NCBI GenBank assembly: GCA_022616235.1
Contig: JAKEFC010000076.1
Span: 1 to 41,572 of the forward strand
Reading direction: 5' to 3'
Length of the DNA stretch: 41,572 nucleotides
From: Planctomycetota bacterium
Lineage (GTDB): Bacteria; Planctomycetota; UBA8108; UBA1146; JAKEFC01
In this document: positions 1-8,257 of the stretch, one piece after another
How the letters are laid out: each line of letters starts with the position of its first letter
Numbering within the stretch: the stretch's first letter is position 1
The notes under the pieces: generated by a model
The model's input: only the letters and a program-made list of their open reading frames with translations
What the model was told of the DNA's origin: nothing
Databases searched by the model: none
Made by a program: the position numbers and the translations under genes

Positions 1-494
1 AGGAAGCCGCCGGCGGCGGCGAGCCTGTCCGCGAGCGCGGCGTGCTCCGGCGGATAGATCTCGGGGAGACCGTTGCCGAGCACCGCTCCGGCGCGGCCCC
101 GCGACTGGAGCGCGCCGGCGAGCGCGGCGCGATCCACGCCGCGCGCGAGCCCGCTCACGACGATGATCCCCCGCTCGGCCAACTCGCGGCCCAGTTGAAA
201 CGCTTCGCGGAGCGCGAGAGCCGTCGCGCGCCTGCTTCCCACGATGGCGATCGCTTCTTGAGGATCGGCCGGGAGCAGCCCTCGGAGATAGAGGCGCACC
301 GGCGGGCACGGGATGACGCGGAGCCACGGCGGAATCTCATCCGAGCGAAGCTCGCGGATCGCGGAATCGGATGGCTCGGATGGACTCGATGGAATGGGAG
401 GCGGAGATGGCGCAGAAGAGAAAGCGGCGGATTCTGCCGTTTCGCCGCCGCCGCTCGACGAGAAGAGCGGGAGATCGTTCGCGGGCACGGCCAT
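1..494 (-). CDS. dprA: DNA-processing protein DprA, N-terminal part (cut by window edge)
   Basis: About 164 N-terminal codons lie in the window and the rest is beyond position 1. The translation contains the Rossmann-like core of the DprA/Smf family: a strand ending IAIVGSRRAT, the helix REAFQLGRELAERGI, then VVSGLARGVDRAA and the PEIYPPEHAALADRL segment. In known systems DprA binds incoming single-stranded DNA and loads RecA during transformation. The ATG at 494 is chosen because GGAG lies eight bases upstream and it gives a Ser/Pro-rich leader of about 45 residues before the family domain. No N-terminal SAM-like domain is visible ahead of the core, so the N-terminus is unusual. It is divergent from the AAA+ gene starting near 680. 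Identity is confident; only the start is open. Confidence 0.88.
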   Translation of the reverse strand, partial: MAVPANDLPLFSSSGGGETAESAAFSSAPSPPPIPSSPSEPSDSAIRELRSDEIPPWLRVIPCPPVRLYLRGLLPADPQEAIAIVGSRRATALALREAFQLGRELAERGIIVVSGLARGVDRAALAGALQSRGRAGAVLGNGLPEIYPPEHAALADRLAAAGGF

Positions 495-679
495 GGGAAT
501 CGCTCCAGGCGTGGCGGTGCGCTCGCTCGCGCCAATTTGGCGGGTAGATCCCCTCGATGCCAGGGAATCCATTTGCCCGGCGCGATCCGCGCGCCGCGTA
601 TTGGCGTGGTGTCCCTTGATGCCGCGGCGCGAGCGCTCTACGCTCATCTCTACGCCGCCTCGACCGATCGCGACCGTTC

Positions 680-1744
680 TTGGGCTTTTCCCGCGCCTCG
701 ATAGATCGCCTGCCTGCGCCGTTCCTCGGAGTCTCCCCGTTCGTTCGCGAGATCCAGGGACTCATTCCGCGCCTCGCCGAGTCCGCGGTGCCGATCCTCA
801 TCGAGGGCGAGTCGGGCACCGGCAAGACCCATCTCGCGCGTGCGCTGCATTGGCTGTCGCCCCGCGTCGGGCGACCGTTCCAGGTCGTCGATTGCGGAGC
901 GATCCCCGCCACGCTCTTTGCGAGCGAACTCTTCGGCCATCGGCGCGGCGCGTTCACGGGCGCCGATCGCGACCGTGCAGGGCGCCTCGAAGCCGCGGAT
1001 GGCGGTACCGTGCTCCTGAGCGGGATCCAGCACCTCGATCTCGAAAGCCAGGCGGCGCTGCTTAGGGTGTACGAGGGCGGCGAGGTGCTCGCGTTGGGAG
1101 CGGCCCATCCGCGCCGCTTCGATTTGCGCCTGCTGCAGACCTGCCAAGTCCCGCTCTCCGACCTCGTGGCGAAGAGCGAGTTTCGCGCGGACCTGTATTA
1201 TCGCTTGAACGGCGCGACCGTGCGCATCCCGCCCCTTCGCGAGCGCCGGGAGGACGCCGAATTCTTCATCGAGCACTTCCTCGAGCGCGAAGCGAGTGCG
1301 CTCGAGCGATCGGTTCCCCGCCTCGAACCCGAGGCGAGGGCGGCGCTCCTCGCCTACGACTGGCCGGGGAACGTGCGGGAGCTGCAGCACGCGCTCCGGA
1401 GCAGCCTTTCGCTCCTCGCCGGCGACCGGCTGCGGCTCGATGATCTGCCTCCCGCCGTGCGCGATGGTTACCGCGCGCGCGGCGCGGGCGCGGGGTCGAG
1501 AGAGCGGGGCGCAAACGCGACCTACTCGATCCCTACCCACCTCTCCTACGCGGAGCAGGTGGAGGCGTTCGAGCGGGTCTTGCTAGAGCGCGCTTGGCGG
1601 GCGCACGGCGGGGACCGCCGGCGCATCTGCGAGGCGCTCGCGCTCGCACCGCATCAGCTCAAGTACCTCGTGCAGCGATTGCAGCTTCGCCTAGAGGGCG
1701 CCCCGCCCGGCGGCGAAAATTTCTCTCCGCCTGCGCGGAAATGA
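680..1744 (+). CDS. Sigma-54-activator-type AAA+ protein with altered Walker B
   Basis: The 354-residue protein has the central AAA+ domain of bacterial enhancer-binding proteins and a Fis-type helix-turn-helix at its C-terminus (about residues 295-340). Walker A is GESGTGKT (residues 43-50) and the sigma-54-contacting loop GAFTGA is intact (90-95). Walker B reads GGTVLLSGI, where the family has GGTLFLDEI, so the Asp-Glu pair that coordinates Mg-ATP and activates water is Ser-Gly. The sensor I Asn is also missing (LLQTCQ instead of a typical IAATN). No receiver, GAF or PAS domain precedes the ATPase. The family remodels sigma-54 RNA polymerase closed complexes, but this copy is predicted to be weak or inactive in hydrolysis. 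The start is uncertain: TTG at 680 is the best in-frame candidate, without a clear ribosome binding site. Confidence 0.82.
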   Translation: MGFSRASIDRLPAPFLGVSPFVREIQGLIPRLAESAVPILIEGESGTGKTHLARALHWLSPRVGRPFQVVDCGAIPATLFASELFGHRRGAFTGADRDRAGRLEAADGGTVLLSGIQHLDLESQAALLRVYEGGEVLALGAAHPRRFDLRLLQTCQVPLSDLVAKSEFRADLYYRLNGATVRIPPLRERREDAEFFIEHFLEREASALERSVPRLEPEARAALLAYDWPGNVRELQHALRSSLSLLAGDRLRLDDLPPAVRDGYRARGAGAGSRERGANATYSIPTHLSYAEQVEAFERVLLERAWRAHGGDRRRICEALALAPHQLKYLVQRLQLRLEGAPPGGENFSPPARK

Positions 1745-2065
1745 CCCACGACTAGCCGCGAGCAACACGACGCACTGCGCTTTTCCTGCTGCGGAACGCG
1801 CGCGGCTCCCCCGTTTGTGTGGAAAACCTGTGGATAACAGGCTCCAAGGCGCTGCTGCCCCGCCAGTCACGCAAATCTGCTTCAAAAGTCGAGCAGCGGG
1901 ATCGCCACCCGGCGGCAATGGCCCGAGGGCGATTCGCCCTAACTCGCGAACGCGCTGCGTGTTGCTTTCACGCAGCAAGTTCGGCGCTCGCTTTGCGATC
2001 GGCACCACGGGAATTTCCGGACCGAGCCTGCGAACCGAAACCACAAAGGGAAAGGACTCCCGGCG
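1745..2065. other. Intergenic region with two DnaA-box-like sites
   Basis: No gene is supported here. The stretch contains two same-orientation 9-mers matching or nearly matching the DnaA box: TGTGGAAAA at 1818-1826 and TGTGGATAA at 1829-1837 (the reverse complement of TTATCCACA). They are 11 bases apart, about one helical turn. No AT-rich unwinding element or larger box cluster is visible, so a replication origin is unlikely. A regulatory or titration role is possible. Confidence 0.45.
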
Positions 2066-2668
2066 ATGGTGTCTCACCCGGCGAAACTCTTTCGGGCGGA
2101 GTTCTTCGAGAGCAAACGGGACTGGCTCCACTTCGCGGTCGAATTCGATCTCGAGCTGTGCGACGGCTGCCAGCGCACCGGCCGGCGGCGACCGGCGGCG
2201 GAAGCGAGCGAGCGGAGCCCGTGGTTCTGTCCGGACTGCGCCCCCCCGTTCCATCCCGACCTGATCCGCGCTCTGCGCACCCGCGCCAACGTGCGCACGC
2301 GCTGCATGCTCTGCCAATCCGAGGTTGCGATCGGCGATTGCTGGGTCTCGGAGGATTGCCAGCGCCTGTATTGCGCGAGCCACTTGCAGCCGCTCCGCGC
2401 CCTCGACCGCATGCGCATGGCGAAGCACCTCTTGGAAGCGCGATCGGGCGCGGACCTCCGCGGCGATCGACTGGCGATGGAGCGGCAGATCTCGCGTCTA
2501 GACCGCCACCTCCAGAGCGTGGATTGCTCGACGTGCAGCTTCAACGGCCGCGGTATCTACGACGGCGAAACGCTGCTCGAAGTGGATCGCGGCGAGCACC
2601 GCTGCGACAGCGCCCCCGATGCCTTCCACTGCGGCGACCTGGACGCGGAACTAGTCGACTGGCGCTAG
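2066..2668 (+). CDS. Cys-rich protein, probable multi-zinc-site hypothetical
   Basis: I do not recognise this 200-residue soluble protein. It carries Cys pairs spaced as in zinc ribbons: C32/C35 with C55/C58; C80/C83 with C92, C98, C103 and H106; and C154/C157 with C180 and C189. That is enough for three separate structural zinc sites. There is no signal peptide or membrane segment, so it should be cytoplasmic. The middle (about 108-150) is Arg-rich and helical. The ATG at 2066 has AGGA about ten bases upstream. It stands alone between the AAA+ gene and a repeat-bearing intergenic region. Nucleic-acid or protein binding is plausible, but no function is assigned. Confidence 0.7.
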   Translation: MVSHPAKLFRAEFFESKRDWLHFAVEFDLELCDGCQRTGRRRPAAEASERSPWFCPDCAPPFHPDLIRALRTRANVRTRCMLCQSEVAIGDCWVSEDCQRLYCASHLQPLRALDRMRMAKHLLEARSGADLRGDRLAMERQISRLDRHLQSVDCSTCSFNGRGIYDGETLLEVDRGEHRCDSAPDAFHCGDLDAELVDWR

Positions 2669-2686
2669 GCGGCCGGTGGAAAGGCG

Positions 2687-2889
2687 TCGTCGAGCCGCGG
2701 TACTCCATGCGTTGCGCCCCGGGCGCTCACCGAAATTCCCTCACCGAGCGGAGCGAGGTCTTGGACTGCGGTGGCTCGACACCGCCTTGCCCCGCATTCA
2801 GGCGCAGCGTCGAGCCAAGCATCGCTCCTGCCGCAAGGCGAAAGGCTGCGTCGAGCCGCAGCACTCCATGCGTTGCGCCCCGGGCGCCG
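2687..2889. repeat. Dispersed repeat, copy 1 (with an extra partial unit)
   Basis: Positions about 2751-2889 align with about 20640-20772, at roughly four of five bases, without large gaps. Shared blocks include GAGCGAGGTCTTGGAC, GAAAGGCTGCGTCGAGCCGC and ACTCCATGCGT. A partial extra copy of the last block (GTCGAGCCGC...ACTCCATGCGTTGCGCC) sits at 2692-2723. The minus strand of both copies stays open in the same frame (a segment like THGVLRLDAAF), but neither has a convincing start or ribosome binding site, so I treat it as non-coding repeat DNA. Confidence 0.7.
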
Positions 2890-3017
2890 CGAAGCTCCTC
2901 GCCGCCTTTCGCCGTAACTTGCGCTTTCGTGGCGGCTTGGCGGCCGCCGGGCCGGGCCGCGGCGGCACGGCTCCCTGGGCCGGTGCGCCGCCTGGGCGCC
3001 AAATGTCGAACTACTGT

Positions 3018-3046
3018 TTGGAAGGTGCGCTTCCCTCTCGTATGAT
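3018..3046 (+). promoter_or_regulatory. Sigma-70-type promoter for the exported coiled-coil protein
   Basis: TTGGAA at 3018-3023 and TATGAT at 3041-3046 are separated by 17 bases. They lie about 90 bases upstream of the start codon at 3137. Confidence 0.6.
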
Positions 3047-3136
3047 CACGAGCGAATCGAAGGAACGGGCCGCACGTTAGGCGCGCGCGGCCGCAGCCTT
3101 TGGGAACCGCCGCACCCGGACGAAAGGAGCATGCCT

Positions 3137-3532
3137 ATGAGGAGTCCTTGTCGTGTCCTTGGTCTCTTGGTCGTGTTCTGCCTGGCCGCAACGAGCGTCG
3201 CGCTCGCATGCCACTCCAACTACTTCGACGAACTGTTTACGAAGTTGGACAAGAGGTCGCTGACCAACGACCAGTTGAAGGCGCTCACTGCCGTACATCA
3301 GCAGTACGTTCAGGACGACCACAGCAAAGGCCAGTGTGCAAATCACGATAGCCACAAGCCGCAGTTCGTCGCGGCTGCCGCGGGAATCCTGAATTCGGAG
3401 CAGTTCAAGACCTACGCCGGTCGCGAGAAGACCGAGGTCGAGCAACTGCGCTTCGACGTAAACGAGCTGAAGAAGGAAGTCGCTGAGATCAAGGCGCTCC
3501 TTGCCCAGCTCGCCGCAGAGAAGTCGAAGTAG
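3137..3532 (+). CDS. Small exported protein with C-terminal coiled coil
   Basis: This 131-residue protein has a clear signal peptide (residues 1-24: basic start, hydrophobic core, ALAC boundary) and a mature part that is Lys/Gln-rich. A central HDDHS-like, Cys/His-containing segment (C-A-N-H-D-S-H around residues 66-72) could bind metal. The last 40 residues form a heptad-patterned coiled coil (LRFDVNELKKEVAEIKALL). The Cys at the signal boundary does not fit a strict lipobox, so it is probably periplasmic. Two ATGs are possible (3131 and 3137); the second is chosen because AAAGGAG sits seven bases before it. It is monocistronic: a promoter lies upstream and an intrinsic terminator at 3743. 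I do not recognise the family. Confidence 0.78.
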   Translation: MRSPCRVLGLLVVFCLAATSVALACHSNYFDELFTKLDKRSLTNDQLKALTAVHQQYVQDDHSKGQCANHDSHKPQFVAAAAGILNSEQFKTYAGREKTEVEQLRFDVNELKKEVAEIKALLAQLAAEKSK

Positions 3533-3888
3533 AGCGCAAGAAACCCAAGGTCGGTGCGGATCCGGCTCGCGCAGCTTTCCGGAACAGGAGCGCGGCTCGC
3601 CGGTGGCGCGCGCGGCGCGGAAGTTCGAACACCCTCCTTGGCGTCATGAATGAGAATAGGATCATCGAGTAACCCGCCATCGAGTATCCGGGAGCCGGGT
3701 TTCCGGGAGCCGGGTACGCGGTAGGCGAGTAAGCGATAATCGGGCAACCGGCGGAGTCCGCCGGTTGCCTTTTTTTCTGTCCGGTCGCTTTTTTCCGGTA
3801 CTGGGCCGCGGCGCTCGCGCGTGCGCGAGGAGGTCGCGGCCCCCACCTCGGCCCGCGCGTCCCCGCGAACGGGCTAGAATGTGCGTGC
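3533..3888. other. Intergenic region with short repeats and a terminator
   Basis: No gene is seen. It contains two adjacent copies of CCGGGAGCCGGGT (3690-3718) and the terminator at 3743-3776. The GC-rich remainder shows nothing I can support. Confidence 0.5.
3743..3776 (+). terminator. Rho-independent terminator
   Basis: A perfect GC-rich stem (GGCAACCGGCGGA pairing with its complement up to 3769, short loop) is followed directly by seven T residues at 3770-3776. It ends the transcript of the exported coiled-coil protein. Confidence 0.9.
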
Positions 3889-5367
3889 ATGCTGCTCGCC
3901 CTGGGACTCGCCGCACTGTGCCACTTGGGCGGCCGAGCGGAGCCGCTCGGCGCGCTCGATCCGGCGTTCGCGGCGTGGCTGCGGGACGCTCCGAAGACGG
4001 CGCCGTACGAAGAGATCGCGACGCGCTTCCTCGAAGCGGCGGGGCGCGATCCCGCGGCCTACCGCGCCAGCCTCGGCGCTCTCGAGCGCGAGGCACGCGC
4101 GTTCTTCGCCGAGCGCGCCGCGCCGGAGGCGGCGGCGAAACGCTGCGAACTGCTCGCCGAATTTCTCTTCGACGTGCGGGGCTTCGCCGCGGACGGCGAC
4201 CTGCGCCTCGCGGAGAATTTGTTTCCCGATGCGATACTGGAGCGCCGGCGGGGTTATTGCCTGGGCCTCACGCTGATCATCCTCGATCTCGGCGAGCGCC
4301 TCGGATGGCCGCTCGCTGGCGGCGCGGCGCCGCGCCACGTTTTCGTGCGTTATGCCGCGGATCCGCCGGTCAATTTCGAAACCACCCTGCGCGGCGAATC
4401 GCACTCCGACGCCTGGTATCGCGACCCGGCCGGCGCGCGCGGAACCCCCGAGGCGGCGCCGGTCGAGTCGTTGACGCGAAGGCAGCTCGGTGCGCATCTC
4501 ATCAACAATCACGGTTTTCTCCTGCTCGAGCAGGGGAACGGTGCGGAATCGCGCAAGGAATTCCTCGCGGCGCTCGAGCTTTTTCCCGGCCTCGTGGAAG
4601 CTTCGATGAACCTCGGCGTCGCGCACGCTCGTGAGAAACGCTTCGACGATGCGCTGCTCGCGTTCGATGCCGTGCTCTCCGCGTGGAGGAACGATCCGTA
4701 TGCGCGCCTGAATCGCGCGAGCGCGCTCGCCTCCGCGGGGCGCGCGCGCGACGCGGTCGCGGAGATCGAGAAGCTGCTCGCCACGCATCCGCGCCTGCCG
4801 GAGCTGGCGGAATCCGTCGAGCGCATGCGCGCGGCGCTCAACGAGGCGCGGGCATGGGCGGAAGCGCAGGCGGTGACTGTCGCGCTCCACCGCGCGCTCG
4901 CGGCGGAGCAGGGCGTCTGGCCCGGCATCCCGGGGAGCTACTTCCGCGATGAGGGCTTCGAGGATTGCGCGAAGACCCGCGTCGATGCGGACATCTCATT
5001 TCGCTGGCGCTGGGAGTCCCCGCTGGCGGGAGTCCCGCGCGATCACTTCGCGGTGCGCTGGCAAGGCTTGCTCGAGATTCCGGCCGCGGATCACTATACG
5101 TTTTTCGTCACGTGCAGCGACGGCGTGCGCCTCTGGGTGGATGGCCGCCTGGTCGTCGACTCCTGGATGCGTGCGAACGACAACGTGACCATGGGCGAGG
5201 CTGAGCTGATCGAAGGGCTCCACGACTTTCGCGTGGACTACTTCGAGTACTATGGCGAGGCAGGGATCAAGATCGTCCTCGCGCCGAAGCGCGCGGAGTT
5301 CCCGCTGCCGCTCGCTTCCTTCCTGAAACATCTGCGGCCCGCGAAGGAAGTCGCGCCAAAGAAGTGA
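3889..5367 (+). CDS. Secreted SirB1/transglutaminase-like + TPR + PA14 fusion protein
   Basis: The 492-residue protein starts with a short signal-like hydrophobic stretch (1-18). Residues about 25-195 resemble the SirB1/transglutaminase-like core: RRGYCLGLTLIIL supplies C124, PRHVFVRY supplies H150, and NFETT (from N162) follows, consistent with a Cys-His-Asn/Asp papain-like triad. Residues about 205-310 form two to three TPR-like helical pairs. Residues about 320-475 match a PA14 domain: GSYFRD at the start, then the YTFFVTCSDGVRLWVDG and HDFRVDYFEYYGEAGIKI strands. PA14 domains usually bind carbohydrate. The order suggests an exported thiol peptidase or transferase tethered to a glycan or wall surface. 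The neighbouring lipoprotein lies downstream on the same strand. The start ATG has only a weak ribosome binding site. Confidence 0.75.
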   Translation: MLLALGLAALCHLGGRAEPLGALDPAFAAWLRDAPKTAPYEEIATRFLEAAGRDPAAYRASLGALEREARAFFAERAAPEAAAKRCELLAEFLFDVRGFAADGDLRLAENLFPDAILERRRGYCLGLTLIILDLGERLGWPLAGGAAPRHVFVRYAADPPVNFETTLRGESHSDAWYRDPAGARGTPEAAPVESLTRRQLGAHLINNHGFLLLEQGNGAESRKEFLAALELFPGLVEASMNLGVAHAREKRFDDALLAFDAVLSAWRNDPYARLNRASALASAGRARDAVAEIEKLLATHPRLPELAESVERMRAALNEARAWAEAQAVTVALHRALAAEQGVWPGIPGSYFRDEGFEDCAKTRVDADISFRWRWESPLAGVPRDHFAVRWQGLLEIPAADHYTFFVTCSDGVRLWVDGRLVVDSWMRANDNVTMGEAELIEGLHDFRVDYFEYYGEAGIKIVLAPKRAEFPLPLASFLKHLRPAKEVAPKK

Positions 5368-5416
5368 GCGCAGCGATCGCCGGCGCGCGAACGATACGGA
5401 CCCGAGAGTAATCGGC

Positions 5417-6016
5417 ATGCGCACACCAAGCGGTAAGGGAGTCGTTTGCGCGCTCGCCGCGCTCGCGGCGCTCGCGGGGTGCGTGCGCGCGAAGGTGCCG
5501 GCTGCGGCGGCGCGGGACGTGCCTCCGGGACAACGCGGGCGCTGGACGAGCCCGATCGCCTATCACGGAGTGTACGTAACGTTCGAGCTTGCGGAGGAAG
5601 AAGAGGCGACCCTCGTCTTGCCGGGGGGCGATCTCGACTTCTTGGGGATCTACGGGAAGCATCCGCGCGGATTCGACTATCGCCACCTGCGATTCTACAT
5701 CGACGGCGTGCCGCACGAATTCGAGCCGGGTTCGACGATCTACTTCCACCTCCCGGCGGCGGCAGGCGCGGTCTGGAAGCAAGCGTACGGCGGGCTTACG
5801 CTCCACTGGCAAAGCGACGGCGTCTCGTACGCGGTAGAAGCGAGGCACCCGGCGCAGGTGACTTGGGTCCTCGGCGATGCGAGGGTTCAATTGAAGCGGA
5901 ATGGACGCGTGCACTATGCGCGCCGCCGCGAGGCGCGCGATTGGACCGCGCCACTCACCCTGGAGTTGGACCCTACGGGCGCGCTCTCGGCCGGAGCGCG
6001 AGGCGGCGAGCGATGA
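5417..6016 (+). CDS. Lipoprotein of unknown function
   Basis: This 199-residue protein has a textbook lipoprotein signal: a basic N-terminus, an Ala/Leu core and the lipobox LAGC with C22 as the lipidated residue. The mature part is rich in beta strands (YVTFELAEEEEATLVLPGG, YFHLP, LTLHW) with no catalytic motif I recognise. It probably folds as a beta-sandwich facing the periplasm. Its stop overlaps the rlmN start (ATGA at 6013-6016), so the two genes are translationally coupled although their functions look unrelated. It is 49 bases downstream of the PA14 fusion and may share its transcript. Confidence 0.72.
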   Translation: MRTPSGKGVVCALAALAALAGCVRAKVPAAAARDVPPGQRGRWTSPIAYHGVYVTFELAEEEEATLVLPGGDLDFLGIYGKHPRGFDYRHLRFYIDGVPHEFEPGSTIYFHLPAAAGAVWKQAYGGLTLHWQSDGVSYAVEARHPAQVTWVLGDARVQLKRNGRVHYARRREARDWTAPLTLELDPTGALSAGARGGER

Positions 6017-7104
6017 AACCGGTGCATCTCCTCGATTTCGAAGCAAAGGAGGGAGAAGAGCGGCTCCGCGGCTTAGTCGAAGCGCGCGGGGAGCCCGCCT
6101 ATCGGCAGGAGCAGATTCGCGAGCAAGTCTTCGGGCAGCGGCGGATCGATGCGGAGAAGATGCCGAATCTGCCGCACGCGCTCCGCGAGCAGCTCGCCGC
6201 GACGCTGCTCGGCCCCGTCTTGCGCGCGGACGGCGAGCAGACGTCTCGGGACGGAACGCGCAAGTTCCGCTCGCGGCTCCGCGACGGTGCCGTGATCGAA
6301 ACCGTGTGGATTCCCGCGGAGTCGCGCGGAACGCTCTGCGTCTCCTCTCAGGCCGGGTGTCCCGCGGCATGTTCGTTTTGCGCGACCGGCGCGGGCGGCT
6401 TCGAGCGCAATCTCTCCCCCGCCGAGATCATCGCGCAGTGGACGGGGGTCTCGGATGCGCTTGCCGCGGATCCCGCGCAACGAATCACTCAGATCGTGTT
6501 CATGGGGATGGGCGAGCCGCTGCTCAACTACGCATCGCTCGCGACGGCGCTCAGGCTGCTCACGGGAGCCGGCGGCTTTCGCTTCAGTCCGAGGCGCATC
6601 ACGGTTTCGACGGTCGGCATCGCGCCGAATCTGCGCCGCCTCGCCGCGGATTTTCCGCAGGTTCGCATCGCTCTCAGCCTGCACTCGGCCGTCGATGCGA
6701 CGCGCACGGCGATCGTGCCCTTGAATCGGCGCTATCCGCTCGCCGGTCTCGCCGAGATCGTCCGCGAGATCTCCGCGCGGGGGCGCCGCGTCAGCCTCGA
6801 ATACGTCGTGCTCGCAGGGGTGAACGATGCGCCGGAGGAAGCTGCTGCGCTCGCCGACTTCGCCGCGCAGTCGGCGGGACACATCAATCTGATCCCGTTC
6901 CATTCGTATCCCGGGACGGCGCACCGCGGCCTCGAAGCGGGCGCCATGCGGCGCTTCGCGGAGCGGGTGCGCAGCCGCTACGATGGCGCGGTGACGATCC
7001 GGAAGAGCCGCGGCCTCGACATTGCGGGCGCCTGCGGCCAGCTCGCGGGGGACAAGCTCGCCGGCGTCGGCGCGAGCGGCGCGAGCGTCGGGCCTGCACG
7101 CTGA
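6013..7104 (+). CDS. rlmN: Dual-specificity 23S rRNA/tRNA adenine-C2 methyltransferase RlmN
   Basis: The 363-residue radical-SAM protein carries the RlmN CX3CX2C cluster motif CPAACSFC (C116, C120, C123), the SAM-binding MGMGEPLLN segment and the C-terminal mechanistic Cys in GACGQL (about C341). The family methylates C2 of A2503 in 23S rRNA and A37 in some tRNAs through a methyl-Cys intermediate and a [4Fe-4S] cluster. The length is normal. The ATG at 6013 is chosen because MKPVHLLDFE begins the family's N-terminal domain and overlaps the lipoprotein stop. The Gly/Ala-rich last 15 residues are extra. It converges tail to tail with the LolA-like gene, only seven bases away. Confidence 0.95.
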   Translation: MKPVHLLDFEAKEGEERLRGLVEARGEPAYRQEQIREQVFGQRRIDAEKMPNLPHALREQLAATLLGPVLRADGEQTSRDGTRKFRSRLRDGAVIETVWIPAESRGTLCVSSQAGCPAACSFCATGAGGFERNLSPAEIIAQWTGVSDALAADPAQRITQIVFMGMGEPLLNYASLATALRLLTGAGGFRFSPRRITVSTVGIAPNLRRLAADFPQVRIALSLHSAVDATRTAIVPLNRRYPLAGLAEIVREISARGRRVSLEYVVLAGVNDAPEEAAALADFAAQSAGHINLIPFHSYPGTAHRGLEAGAMRRFAERVRSRYDGAVTIRKSRGLDIAGACGQLAGDKLAGVGASGASVGPAR

Positions 7105-7111
7105 GGGACGG

Positions 7112-8257
7112 CTAGTTCCCCCCCGCGGGCTTGGTCGTGGGTTCCTTCTTCTCGCCGTGCGCTCCCGCTCCCCCGTGCGTGCCCGCGCCTTGCTTCGGCT
7201 GCGTCGCGGGGCGCGAGGTCGCCTTGCCGCCGCCGCTGCCCGGGCTGCGGCCGCGCTCGCTCTCCGAGAAGTCCGGACCTTCGGGGCGTGCGAAGAGGCT
7301 GTCTTCGATTCCCATGTTGATCTGTATGCTCGTGTACTCGCGCTCGACGGAGAGGTCGCCTTCCTCGAAGACGCGCTCGGTGGTCGGCATCTTGATCGCG
7401 TGCTGCTTGTCGTCGGCCTTGAAGCGGATGGTGTTGTAGCCGCCGAACACCGCGCGCCGCGAGACCGCGCCCCCCGGTGCTCTCTCATCGGTTCGGAACT
7501 CCCGCTGCACGAGGAGTCCGGTGTCCTTCGCGAAGGCGTATCTCGTCTGATCCTTCGAGGTGAATGGATTGACCGCGATCACCGCTACCGGCGTGTCCTC
7601 GACGACATCTTCTCCCACGTGGCGGACGGAATAGCCGTCCTCCTCCCAATGAAAGAAGAAGTCATCGATGAACTTGTCGTAGATGAACTGGTGGAGGGTG
7701 GGGCCGGTCAATTTGTCCACGGGGGCGTCGGCGATGAACATCTTCACCCACGCGGTGGTGCCATCGAACACTTGAATCGTCTTCAGGCGGCCGTTGTTCG
7801 GCAGGAGGCCCATCCCCGGCATGTCCCACTCTTCGCGGAGCATGTACGGGCCCTTCATGTAGCGCACCATCGATGTCTCGGTGACTCCGGTCGGTGCGAG
7901 CTTCTTGAGGACCCAGACGAGCTTCTTGTCTCGGATCGCCGCGTGCGCCTCGCGCCCGCCGATCGCTTCGATGTAGCGGTCGATCACCGCGACCGCGAGC
8001 GGATCGCGCACCTGGACCGGCGCCGCGGGGGCCTTCGGCTCGCCCGGCTGCGGTGCGGCAGGACCTTCCTTGGCCGGCGGCTGTCCCGGCGCTCCGGGCG
8101 TGGTGCCGGCGGGCTTGTCCTTGCCTGCGGCGGCTCCCGCGCCGGCTTCGGGCGGGGCTTTCTTTTCCGCAGGCGGCGCCTGCGCACACGCGGGAGGAAT
8201 GGCCGCGGCCAGGCAGATGCAGAGCGCGATCAGCGTCGAGATCCAAGTCCGAAGCAT
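7112..8257 (-). CDS. LolA-like periplasmic protein
   Basis: The 381-residue protein has a signal peptide (residues 1-24, LAAAIPPACA), then a Pro/Ala/Lys-rich linker to about residue 90. The domain that follows (about 90-340) starts IDRYIEAIGGREAH, the typical opening of the outer-membrane-lipoprotein-sorting (LolA-like) fold. It continues with alternating strands and the FDGTTAW segment often seen in these proteins. The C-terminus is low complexity (SRPATQP, Gly/His-rich). The family binds lipid or lipoprotein acyl chains in a half-barrel. The ATG at 8257 is preferred over an upstream ATG because AAGGA sits eight bases before it. It follows a trypsin-like protease gene on the same strand but is separated from it by a terminator. 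Confidence 0.68.
   Translation of the reverse strand: MLRTWISTLIALCICLAAAIPPACAQAPPAEKKAPPEAGAGAAAGKDKPAGTTPGAPGQPPAKEGPAAPQPGEPKAPAAPVQVRDPLAVAVIDRYIEAIGGREAHAAIRDKKLVWVLKKLAPTGVTETSMVRYMKGPYMLREEWDMPGMGLLPNNGRLKTIQVFDGTTAWVKMFIADAPVDKLTGPTLHQFIYDKFIDDFFFHWEEDGYSVRHVGEDVVEDTPVAVIAVNPFTSKDQTRYAFAKDTGLLVQREFRTDERAPGGAVSRRAVFGGYNTIRFKADDKQHAIKMPTTERVFEEGDLSVEREYTSIQINMGIEDSLFARPEGPDFSESERGRSPGSGGGKATSRPATQPKQGAGTHGGAGAHGEKKEPTTKPAGGN

Larger units (their letters stand above)
2669..3136. other. Intergenic region: dispersed repeat plus promoter
   Basis: This stretch holds the dispersed repeat (2687-2889), a G/C-rich run (2930-3000) and then a strong sigma-70-like promoter (3018-3046) for the exported protein that follows. 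I see no coding sequence of its own. Confidence 0.6.

Noticed and set aside
1818-1837. Chromosomal replication origin
   Set aside because: Only two DnaA boxes are present, with no AT-rich element and no dnaA, dnaN or rpmH nearby.
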